Positions 40,095 through 47,563 of a stretch of DNA of 47,563 nucleotides are shown piece after piece. Source of the stretch: an uncultured Alphaproteobacteria bacterium (lineage in GTDB: Bacteria > Pseudomonadota > Alphaproteobacteria > Caulobacterales > Caulobacteraceae); contig CAITHQ010000013.1 in the NCBI GenBank assembly GCA_903892305.1, positions 1 through 47,563 on the forward strand, in the 5' to 3' direction. The translations under genes were made by a program, and so were the position numbers. The stretch's first letter is position 1, and each line of letters begins with the position of its first letter. The notes beneath the pieces are model-generated. The model did not search any database. It had not been told where the DNA came from and worked only from the letters and a program-made list of their open reading frames with translations.

Positions 40095-41306
40095 ATGGCG
40101 GACTTCGGCGACGTAGAGTCAGACACCTTCAGGGCAGAGGCCAGCACTTGGCTTGCCGCTCATTTCCCCGCGAGCCTGAAAAAGGACCCGATGGCCCAAC
40201 TCGCTGCCATGGGTGGCGGCAAAGAAAGCCCTGACGCAAAGGCTTGGCGCGAGGCCATGGGTGCCAAGGGCTGGGGCGTACCGACTTGGCCCGCACAATA
40301 TGGCGGCGGCGGCCTGAGCCGACCACAGGCGCGGATTCTTGCCGAAGAAATGGCTGCGATTGGTGCCCGAAATCCGATTGGCGGCATGGGCGTGATGATG
40401 TTCGGCCCCACCCTGATCGAGTACGGAACCGAGGAGCTTAAGCAACAACACATGCCGGGGATCGTGACCGGCTCGGTGCGCTGGTGCCAGGGATATTCCG
40501 AACCGGGATCAGGATCAGACCTCGCGTCGCTGCAGACAAGAGCCGAGGACAAGGGCGATCATTATCTGGTCAATGGCTCGAAAATCTGGACCAGCGGGGC
40601 CAATCTTGCGGACTGGTGTTTCTGTCTGGTGCGGACAGATACGGCCAAGAAGCACGAGGGTATCAGCTTTCTGCTGATCGACATGACGGCACCGGGCGTC
40701 GAGGTCCGTCCTATTTTGCTGATCAATGGGACCTCTCCCTTCTGCGAGACCTTCTTTACAGACGTTAAGGTCCCGAAAAACCAACTCTTTGGCCCCCTAA
40801 ATGGCGGTTGGACCGTTGCCAAACGCCTGCTGCAGTTTGAGCGGGATAATATCTCCGCAGGTCTTGGCGGTGGCTCTATCGGTGCGCCCATCTCAGCCCT
40901 TACCGTCAAGCAGTCAGCGGTGGACTATGTGGGACTAGATGCGACTGGGCGTTTGACCGACGCTGATCTGCGTCGCCGCATTACGGATCATCAAATGGAG
41001 GTGCACGCCTTCCAAATGACCGTTCGGCGGGCTGCTGATGAAGCGCGAGCCGGGAATGGCCCATCTGCCGCGACCTCAATTATGAAGTATGCAGGCGCCA
41101 AGATTGCTCAGGATCGCAATGAGCTCATCGTTGAGGCCCTTGGCCAAAATGGCTTGGGGTGGGAGGGTGACGATTTCGCAGGCCCTGAATTGGCGGCTGT
41201 GCGCACCTGGCTCAGGTCAAAGGGAAATTCGATTGAGGGGGGGACATCGGAAATCAATCTGAATGTCGTCTCCAAGCGGGTTCTGGGACTTCCAGATCCG
41301 AAATAG
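40095..41306 (+). CDS. Acyl-CoA dehydrogenase, tandem copy 2 (sub-pair A)
   Basis: 403 aa; GYSEPGSGSDLASLQTRAEDKGDHYLVNGSKIWTSG, RLLQFERDNISAG, NSIEGGTSEINLNVVSKRVLGLPDPK. Confidence 0.95.
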   Translation: MADFGDVESDTFRAEASTWLAAHFPASLKKDPMAQLAAMGGGKESPDAKAWREAMGAKGWGVPTWPAQYGGGGLSRPQARILAEEMAAIGARNPIGGMGVMMFGPTLIEYGTEELKQQHMPGIVTGSVRWCQGYSEPGSGSDLASLQTRAEDKGDHYLVNGSKIWTSGANLADWCFCLVRTDTAKKHEGISFLLIDMTAPGVEVRPILLINGTSPFCETFFTDVKVPKNQLFGPLNGGWTVAKRLLQFERDNISAGLGGGSIGAPISALTVKQSAVDYVGLDATGRLTDADLRRRITDHQMEVHAFQMTVRRAADEARAGNGPSAATSIMKYAGAKIAQDRNELIVEALGQNGLGWEGDDFAGPELAAVRTWLRSKGNSIEGGTSEINLNVVSKRVLGLPDPK

Positions 41307-41376
41307 CCGACTCCACCTTGGCGCTATTTTGTGCCAGGGTAATCACTAAAATATTGAATATTATGGAGAATTTGAA

Positions 41377-42585
41377 ATGGCGGATTTTGGTGGCGGCGAA
41401 CTAGACGCCTTTCAAGCCGAAGCAGCGCAGTGGCTTGACGAAAACTTCCCCAAGTCGCTGGGTAAGGACCCAGAGGCCCTTCTAGCCCTGGTCATGTCGC
41501 CGGCCGAAGCCGCAGGCGACTACAAGCTCTGGAAAGAACGCATGGGCGCAAAGGGCTGGGGCGTCCCGACCTGGCCCAAGCAATATGGCGGCGGCGGTCT
41601 GTCACCAGCTGAGGCCCGGGTTCTGCAACAGGAAATGGCCAAGGTCGGCGCCGTCAATCCGATTGGCGGTATGGGTGTTGGCATGTTCGGTCCGACCCTG
41701 TTGGAATACGGCACCGAAGAGCAGAAAATGCGCTACATCCCGGATATCTGCACCGCCAAGGTGCGCTGGTGCCAGGGTTTCTCCGAGCCAGGTGCCGGAT
41801 CGGATCTCGCATCCCTGCAGACCAGGGCCGAAGACAAGGGCGACCACTTCCTCGTGAATGGCTCCAAGATCTGGACCTCAGGTGCGCAGTATGCGGACAT
41901 GATTTTCTGCTTGGTGCGGACCGACACCAGCAAGAAACACGAGGGCATTTCCTTCGTTGTCTTCTCCATGCGTGACCCCGGGGTCGATATCCGCCCGATC
42001 AAGCTGATCGCTGGCAATTCACCCTTCTGCGAAACCTTCATCACTGATGTGAAGGTGCCCAAGGAAAATCTGATCGGTCCGCTCAATGGCGGCTGGAGCG
42101 TTGCTAAGCGCCTGCTGCAGCATGAGCGATCGGGCATGAATGGTGCCCGTGGCGCCCCTGGTGCCGAACCGGCCCTGGGCGTTGTGGCTAAAAAGTACAT
42201 AGGTGAAGACGCCCATGGCCGCCTGGCTGACACAGATCTGCGGACGCGGATTGTCATGAATGAGATGGACAAGCGCGCCCTGGCTCAGACCGTCCGCCGT
42301 GCAGCCTTGGAAGCCAAGGGCAATTCAGGCCCGAGCGCCGCGACCTCAATCCTCAAGAACGCCAATATGAAGACCATGCAGGACCGTGCGGAACTGACCT
42401 TGGAATTCATGGGTCATCAGGGCCTGGGCTGGGAAGGCGATACCTTTAGCGAAGAGGAACTGGCAGCAGTCCGCGGCTGGCTTGGCGGAAAGGCTGGCTC
42501 CATCTACGGCGGATCCAACGAGGTTCAGTCCAACATCATCTCTAAGCGCATTCTGGGCCTGCCCGACCTGACGCAGAGCCACTAG
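41377..42585 (+). CDS. Acyl-CoA dehydrogenase, tandem copy 3 (sub-pair B)
   Basis: 402 aa; GFSEPGAGSDLASLQTRAEDKGDHFLVNGSKIWTSG, RLLQHERSGMNGA, GSIYGGSNEVQSNIISKRILGLPDLTQSH. Confidence 0.95.
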   Translation: MADFGGGELDAFQAEAAQWLDENFPKSLGKDPEALLALVMSPAEAAGDYKLWKERMGAKGWGVPTWPKQYGGGGLSPAEARVLQQEMAKVGAVNPIGGMGVGMFGPTLLEYGTEEQKMRYIPDICTAKVRWCQGFSEPGAGSDLASLQTRAEDKGDHFLVNGSKIWTSGAQYADMIFCLVRTDTSKKHEGISFVVFSMRDPGVDIRPIKLIAGNSPFCETFITDVKVPKENLIGPLNGGWSVAKRLLQHERSGMNGARGAPGAEPALGVVAKKYIGEDAHGRLADTDLRTRIVMNEMDKRALAQTVRRAALEAKGNSGPSAATSILKNANMKTMQDRAELTLEFMGHQGLGWEGDTFSEEELAAVRGWLGGKAGSIYGGSNEVQSNIISKRILGLPDLTQSH

Positions 42586-42639
42586 TTGGGGTAGGGTGAT
42601 CCCTATTACCCAGATACTTATTATTTGAAGGAGTTTCAT

Positions 42640-43842
42640 ATGGCCGACTTTGGCGGCAGTGATTTAGAGGCCCTTCGATCCGAAGCCCGCGCTTGGATCG
42701 AGGCGAATTTTCCGGCGGAGCTCAAGGGCCGCCCCAACCCGATGATGCGGGAAGAGCGCTCGACCCCGAGCGCGGCTCAAGAAGCCTGGCGCAAGGCCAT
42801 GGGCGACAAGGGATGGGGCGTTCCCACCTGGCCGGCCCAATATGGCGGCGGTGGACTTTCGGCTTCAGAAGGCCGTGTGATTCAGCAGGAGCTCGGGCGC
42901 GCCGGTGCCTATAATCCGATCGGCGGCATGGGCGTGATGATGTTTGGCCCGACCCTGCTGGAATATGGCACCGAAGCCCAAAAGCAAGAGCACATTCCAA
43001 AGATCGTTAAGGGCGAAGTTCAGTGGTGCCAGGGCTTCTCAGAGCCCGGCGCAGGCTCAGACCTGGCGGCTCTGTCCACCAAGTGCGAAGACAAGGGCGA
43101 TCATTTCCAGATCAATGGTCAAAAAATCTGGACCAGTGGTGCCCAATTCGCCGACTGGTGCTTCTGCTTGGTCCGCACGGACACCAGTAAGAAGCACGAA
43201 GGGATTTCCTTCGTCCTCTTCACCATGCATCAGCCGGGCGTAGAAGTTCGGCCCATCCCGCTCATCGCGGGCAATTCACCCTTCTGCGAAACCTTCTTCA
43301 CCGACGCCCGCGCCGAAAAGAAGGACTTGGTCGGACCGCTGAACGGTGGCTGGACCATTGCCAAGCGGTTGCTGCAACATGAACGGGGCGGCCTCAGCGG
43401 CGGCGGCGGTGGCTTTGGCGGCGGTCGCGGCCTGGTCGAGCTGGCGAAGCACTATGTGGGCGTCGATGATCAGGGACGTATCGCGGACCCAGACCTTCGG
43501 ACCCGCATTACTGCCCTCGAAATCGAAGGCCGTTCCTTCCAGCAGACCGCTGTTCGCGCCATGTTGGAAAGCAAGGGCAATTCGGGCCCAAGCGCGGCGA
43601 CCTCGATCATGAAGAATGCCGGCACCCAGTGGATGCAGGCCCGCCACGAAATCACCCTCGAAATCATGGGTCATCAGGGCCTGGGCTGGGAGGGCGAAGA
43701 CTTTACAGCTGAGGAGCTCGGAGCCGTCCGCGGTTGGCTCGGCGGCAAGGCCTTCACCATTTATGGCGGCTCTCAGGAAGTGCAATCCAACATCATCTCA
43801 AAGCGGATCCTTGGTCTGCCAGACCTGACCCAGCACACCTGA
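42640..43842 (+). CDS. Acyl-CoA dehydrogenase, tandem copy 4 (sub-pair B)
   Basis: About 400 aa from MADFGGSDLEALRSEARAW; GFSEPGAGSDLAALSTKCEDKGDHFQINGQKIWTSG, RLLQHERGGLSGGGGGFGGGRG, FTIYGGSQEVQSNIISKRILGLPDLTQHT; track ORF begins at 42625. Confidence 0.95.
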   Translation: MADFGGSDLEALRSEARAWIEANFPAELKGRPNPMMREERSTPSAAQEAWRKAMGDKGWGVPTWPAQYGGGGLSASEGRVIQQELGRAGAYNPIGGMGVMMFGPTLLEYGTEAQKQEHIPKIVKGEVQWCQGFSEPGAGSDLAALSTKCEDKGDHFQINGQKIWTSGAQFADWCFCLVRTDTSKKHEGISFVLFTMHQPGVEVRPIPLIAGNSPFCETFFTDARAEKKDLVGPLNGGWTIAKRLLQHERGGLSGGGGGFGGGRGLVELAKHYVGVDDQGRIADPDLRTRITALEIEGRSFQQTAVRAMLESKGNSGPSAATSIMKNAGTQWMQARHEITLEIMGHQGLGWEGEDFTAEELGAVRGWLGGKAFTIYGGSQEVQSNIISKRILGLPDLTQHT

Positions 43843-43920
43843 TCCCTTCACACTTGCAAAATCTTGGGGGACCGCAGAGGCCCCTCATCCACACACGAAT
43901 AGACTAGAGGAAACAAAGAA

Positions 43921-45057
43921 ATGGCCGTTCTGAACGAAGAACAAAGCATGCTCCGCGACGCCGCCAAGAGCTGGACTCAGGAAAAGAGCCCGGTGACGGC
44001 ATTTCGTAAGATGCGCGACAGTGGCGTGGAAGTCGGCTTCGATGCCGCGGCCTGGACCGAAATGGCCGAGATGGGCTGGGCTGGGGTTATCATCCCCGAA
44101 GAGTTCGGTGGGTCCGATTTCGGCTATCTTTCCATGGGCTTGATCCTGGAAGAACTGGGCCGCACACTGACCGCATCGCCCTTGCTGGCCTCAGGGCTTG
44201 GTGCCGCTAGCGCCCTCGTGCTCGGCGGCACGTCCGCACAAAAGTCCGAGTGGCTGCCCAAGATCGCTGAAGGCACCGCCATCGGCGCCCTGGCCGTTGA
44301 CGAAGGCGCTCACCATGCCCCTGAAAAGGTTGCCCTGGCCGCCACCAAGTCGGGTGCGGGCTACAGCCTGTCGGGCACCAAGACCTTTGTGCTGGAAGGT
44401 CTTGCCGCCAATGTCCTGATCGTTTCGGCTCGTACCTCAGGTAAGCCTGGCGATAAGGACGGGATCACCCTGTTTGTTGTCCCCGCCGATGCAAAGGGCA
44501 TTAGCCGTAAGCGTCTTGCCCTGGCCGACAGCCGTGGTGGTGCAAACATTACCTTCGATAAGGTCGAGGTCGGTGCCGACGCCGTGCTTGGTGAAGCCGA
44601 TAAGGGCTATCCGGTTCTGGAAAAGGTCCTCGACCGCGCCCGGGCCGGCATCAGTGCTGAAATGCTCGGTGCCGCTGTGCAAGCCTTCGAGACCACACTG
44701 GACTACCTTAAGGTTCGCGTTCAGTTTGGTCAGGTGATCGGGTCCTTCCAGGCCCTGCAGCACCGGGCGGCAAAGATGTTTACGGATCTGGAACTGGCGC
44801 GCAGCGCTGTGGAAGCGGCCTTGACCGCCATCGACAATGATAGCCCAGACGTTCCCGAACTGGTCAGCCTCGCCAAGGCCAAGATGGGCGACGTGTTCCA
44901 CGTCGTATCCAACGAAATGGTCCAGATGCACGGCGGTATAGGCATGACCGACGCCCATGACGCTGGCTTCTATCTGAAGCGGGCCCGGGCCTGCGAAGCA
45001 GCCTATGGCAGCCAGAGCTATCACCGCGATCGCTATGCGCGCATTCAAGGCTACTAA
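43921..45057 (+). CDS. Acyl-CoA dehydrogenase family protein, divergent fifth member
   Basis: 378 aa; GWAGVIIPEEFGGSDFGYLSMGLILEELGRTLTASPLLASG, LDYLKVRVQFGQVIGSFQALQHRAAKMFTDLELARSAVEAAL, QMHGGIGMTDAHDAGFYLKRARACEAAYGSQSYHRDRYA. Confidence 0.94.
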   Translation: MAVLNEEQSMLRDAAKSWTQEKSPVTAFRKMRDSGVEVGFDAAAWTEMAEMGWAGVIIPEEFGGSDFGYLSMGLILEELGRTLTASPLLASGLGAASALVLGGTSAQKSEWLPKIAEGTAIGALAVDEGAHHAPEKVALAATKSGAGYSLSGTKTFVLEGLAANVLIVSARTSGKPGDKDGITLFVVPADAKGISRKRLALADSRGGANITFDKVEVGADAVLGEADKGYPVLEKVLDRARAGISAEMLGAAVQAFETTLDYLKVRVQFGQVIGSFQALQHRAAKMFTDLELARSAVEAALTAIDNDSPDVPELVSLAKAKMGDVFHVVSNEMVQMHGGIGMTDAHDAGFYLKRARACEAAYGSQSYHRDRYARIQGY

Positions 45058-45100
45058 GCCCTGAAGCCATCGGACTTTCCCGAAAGGGCGTGTTCCTGAT

Positions 45101-45135
45101 AAGCCCTGCAGTCTAACGGCTGCAGGGTTTTTCTT
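45101..45135 (+). terminator. Rho-independent terminator of the acyl-CoA dehydrogenase array
   Basis: Perfect 8-bp stem ccctgcag (45104-45111) / ctgcaggg (45120-45127), loop tctaacgg, followed by tttttcttt. Confidence 0.92.
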
Positions 45136-45266
45136 TGGCGAGAGGCCCCCCGGGCCATCCAGACTTAGTTTGCCCCTGATACGTGCATGTCAGGGAAACT
45201 TAATCCTTGGCATGATAATGTCCCCAGTGTGAGTGATCCTCCTTACGCAGAGTGTCTTAGAGTTCT

Positions 45267-47270
45267 ATGAGCCTGCTCCTCGCTGTGGCCCAAGCTGTGC
45301 TAGCTGTCGGTACCGTTCCGGCTGCGACCGGCGTGGTGGATTACCCCACGGCATACTTCGAAGCCGCACACCCAACATCGGCCCGCGATATGCTGGACCG
45401 TATTCCAGGCTTTACCTTCGATGGCGGTGTCAGCGTCCGCGGCTATGAGGGCGCAGCTGGAAACGTTCTAGTGGATGGTCAGAGACCTGCGGCCAAGACC
45501 GACACCCTCGACGCCATCCTGCGCCGGATTCCAACCACCAGCGTTGCGCGTATTGAAATCATCCGTGGCGGTGCCTCTGGGGTCGACATGCAGGGCCAGA
45601 GTGTTCTGGCAAATGTGGTGCTCAAGCGGGAAACGTCTCGGACCCTCCAGATTAGCTCGGCAGCGACATATCTGACCAGCTCAGGACTGATCGTTCCCCA
45701 AGTACGCATGGTGGGGACGGGGCAAGGTAACGGCCGCAAATGGGACTTCAGCCTATTGGCCGGCAAGTATGTTGATGGCTCCTATGGCGATGGCCCGACC
45801 CTTAGAACCAATGGGAAGGGTGTGACCACCCAAACGGGGTATTCGCAATCCAAAGCCGTCGGGGGAACCTACCAGGCCACCGGGGCCTACGAGACGGCAT
45901 TTGCGGGCGGGCGTCTCAAGGTCAATGGGCTGATGCTAAGCGCGCCCTATGATGATGATATTTCCAACCGTACCCTCACGCCGCTGAACGCCCTGGAAAG
46001 GGAACATGTCAGCATTGATGCAGACAGCTCTGAATTAGGTATCAGGTTCAGCCGGCCCCTTGGGGTCCGATCGTCCGTGGAATTTGTGGCCCTGCGGCAA
46101 GCCAAGGACACTGAATTCAGCGACCGGGTCAGGAACCCCTCTACGGTCATTGATTTCGACCAGCGTTCCAAAACGGCAGAGAATATTCTGCGGGGCATCG
46201 TCAAGCAGAAGCTATCCCCGACCCTGGCCTGGGAATTTGGCCTCGAGGGGGCACAAAATACCCTGCGCAACCGCCTTACCTATTCGGAAAATGGTCAGAA
46301 AATTACCCTGCCCAGCGCCAATGTCACCGTGACCGAAAATCGCTATGAGGCGATTGCAAAAGCTTCCTGGTCGCCCAATCGCCAATGGACGGTGGAAACA
46401 GATATCCGGCAGGAGCTCTCAGACATCGCCTCAGAAGGCGATACGGTGCTGTCAAAATCCCTCAGCTACACAAAGCCACGCCTGGCCGTGAAATGGTCCT
46501 ATGCCGACGGCAATCAGATCCGACTGCGCCTAGAGCGGGAAGTCGGCCAGCTGAATTTTTCAGACTTTACGGCATCGTCAGCGCTGAAAAATGGCCTGGT
46601 AACGGCTGGTAATCCAAGTCTCGTTCCAGAGCAGAGCTGGGTGACGGAGATCACATCCGAACACCAGGTTCTTAAACGCGGTGCCGTTTTGGTGACAGGA
46701 CGGCATATTCAATTGTCCAATGTCATAGACCGGGCGCCGATTTTTACGGCTACAGGTGCCATAGACTCCCCGGCCAATATCGGATCAGGAACGAAGGACG
46801 AGGTGGCAATTAATGCGACCCTGCCCTTGGACAGTTTTGGGGCCAAGGGCATCCAGTTTCAGTCCAATGTGACCTGGCGGCGATCCCGCGTGACCGACCC
46901 GACGACCCACGCTGAGCGCAGCATTTCTGGACTGCCCGATAAGGTTTGGGACGCCTCGATGACCTGGGACCTGCCCGAGCGAAACCTAAACCTGACCCTG
47001 GTGCTGGCCGAAGAGATGAAGTCGACAAATTATCGCTTCAATCAGGTGGAGACCCTCAAGGTCGGATCCTTTCTCAGATTTGTCGCCGTCTGGACGCCAG
47101 ACCCAAAGACCCTGGTGCGGCTCGATCTGTACAATCTAACCCGACAGCCGATCAGCTATAAGAATGAAGTCTTTAGTGGCGCGCGGTCGAACTCTGGTCT
47201 CCTCTATCGAGACTATCGCCAAGAGAGTCTTGGCAAGTTTGTTGCGATCGCGGTTCGCCGCAGTTTCTGA
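45267..47270 (+). CDS. TonB-dependent receptor / outer membrane beta-barrel protein
   Basis: 667 aa; signal peptide; plug-like ARDMLDRIPGFTFDGGVSVRGYEGAAGNVLVDGQRPAAKTDTLDAILRRIPTTSVARIEIIRGGASGVDMQGQSVLANVVLKR; C-terminal Phe (LGKFVAIAVRRSF). Confidence 0.9.
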   Translation: MSLLLAVAQAVLAVGTVPAATGVVDYPTAYFEAAHPTSARDMLDRIPGFTFDGGVSVRGYEGAAGNVLVDGQRPAAKTDTLDAILRRIPTTSVARIEIIRGGASGVDMQGQSVLANVVLKRETSRTLQISSAATYLTSSGLIVPQVRMVGTGQGNGRKWDFSLLAGKYVDGSYGDGPTLRTNGKGVTTQTGYSQSKAVGGTYQATGAYETAFAGGRLKVNGLMLSAPYDDDISNRTLTPLNALEREHVSIDADSSELGIRFSRPLGVRSSVEFVALRQAKDTEFSDRVRNPSTVIDFDQRSKTAENILRGIVKQKLSPTLAWEFGLEGAQNTLRNRLTYSENGQKITLPSANVTVTENRYEAIAKASWSPNRQWTVETDIRQELSDIASEGDTVLSKSLSYTKPRLAVKWSYADGNQIRLRLEREVGQLNFSDFTASSALKNGLVTAGNPSLVPEQSWVTEITSEHQVLKRGAVLVTGRHIQLSNVIDRAPIFTATGAIDSPANIGSGTKDEVAINATLPLDSFGAKGIQFQSNVTWRRSRVTDPTTHAERSISGLPDKVWDASMTWDLPERNLNLTLVLAEEMKSTNYRFNQVETLKVGSFLRFVAVWTPDPKTLVRLDLYNLTRQPISYKNEVFSGARSNSGLLYRDYRQESLGKFVAIAVRRSF

Positions 47271-47311
47271 GGCCCGCAGACATCGCCTTTGCGGCTAAAA
47301 TCATGAAATAG

Positions 47312-47342
47312 CCAAAAAAAGAGGGCACCCAAAGGTGCCCCC
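47312..47342 (-). terminator. Rho-independent terminator of the minus-strand repeat gene at the window edge
   Basis: Stem gggcacc (47323-47329) / ggtgccc (47334-47340); on the minus strand followed by TCTTTTTTT (A7 at 47314-47320). Confidence 0.8.
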
Positions 47343-47425
47343 GAAATTTCTTTAGCCCGCCAACTTGGCTGGCAGCAAAGATACCGGCTCTTAGGAAAGC
47401 CTAAGAGCTAGATCAAAGCAAATAT

Positions 47426-47563
47426 CTAGAAAGGCGAAATGCTGCCATAGCCGGTGATGACAGGCGAAATGCTGCCATAGCCGGTGATGACAGGCGAAAC
47501 GGCACCGTAGCCGGTGATAACAGGCGAAACGGCACCGTAGCCGGTGATAACAGGCGAAACGGC
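47426..47563 (-). CDS. 3' end of a gene encoding tandem decapeptide repeats VITGYG[AS][VI]SP; N-terminus outside the window
   Basis: Minus-strand reading from the edge: AVSP-VITGYGAVSP-VITGYGAVSP-VITGYGSISP-VITGYGSISP-F-stop (stop at 47426-47428). Three of five altered codons between unit types are synonymous; the other two are conservative (V/I, A/S). Confidence 0.75.
   Translation of the reverse strand, partial: AVSPVITGYGAVSPVITGYGAVSPVITGYGSISPVITGYGSISPF
47432..47563. repeat. 30-bp tandem direct repeat, four full units plus a partial unit running off the window
   Basis: 2x aggcgaaatgctgccatagccggtgatgac, then 2x aggcgaaacggcaccgtagccggtgataac, then aggcgaaacggc. Confidence 0.97.

Noticed and set aside
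45205-45222. Sigma-54 promoter (ttggcatgataatgtcc) upstream of the last TonB receptor
   Set aside because: The -12 GC element is missing at the required spacing.
47432-47563. Terminal 30-bp repeats as a CRISPR array
   Set aside because: Units are contiguous with no spacers, and they encode an in-frame repeat peptide.

Overview
A 47.6 kb GC-rich, mostly chromosomal window. Gene content and a PodJ-like polar organizer point to an alphaproteobacterium of the Caulobacterales (genus not resolvable from the sequence). Left part: a YceI-like gene broken by one frameshift, then a DUF2946 / TonB-dependent receptor / DJ-1-PfpI / PepSY cluster that looks metal related. Next come a second TonB receptor with its terminator and a recR gene translationally coupled to a TPR-sulfotransferase. 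The centre is a housekeeping block: rpmH (GTG start, absent from the ORF track), rnpA, yidC, engB, argB, a HAD phosphatase, dapD, dapE, truA, fmt, def, rmuC. It is interrupted by an acyl-CoA dehydrogenase/amidohydrolase pair. Further right: a phytanoyl-CoA dioxygenase operon, an Lhr-type helicase/PdeM pair, TauE/TIGR02186/DUF3429, podJ, an MprF-like protein, and a run of five acyl-CoA dehydrogenases (four tandem paralogs in two sub-pairs plus one divergent copy that lacks the expected catalytic Glu). The right end has a third TonB-dependent receptor and, at the very edge, an unannotated minus-strand coding tract of exact 30-bp/10-aa repeats (VITGYG[AS][VI]SP) with its own terminator. The most interesting items are this decapeptide-repeat gene, the five-gene acyl-CoA dehydrogenase array, a small secreted protein with a mirror-symmetric six-Cys spacing (C-x3-C-x6-C-x8-C-x6-C-x3-C), and the broken YceI gene. 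No tRNA/rRNA, CRISPR array or transposase was found.
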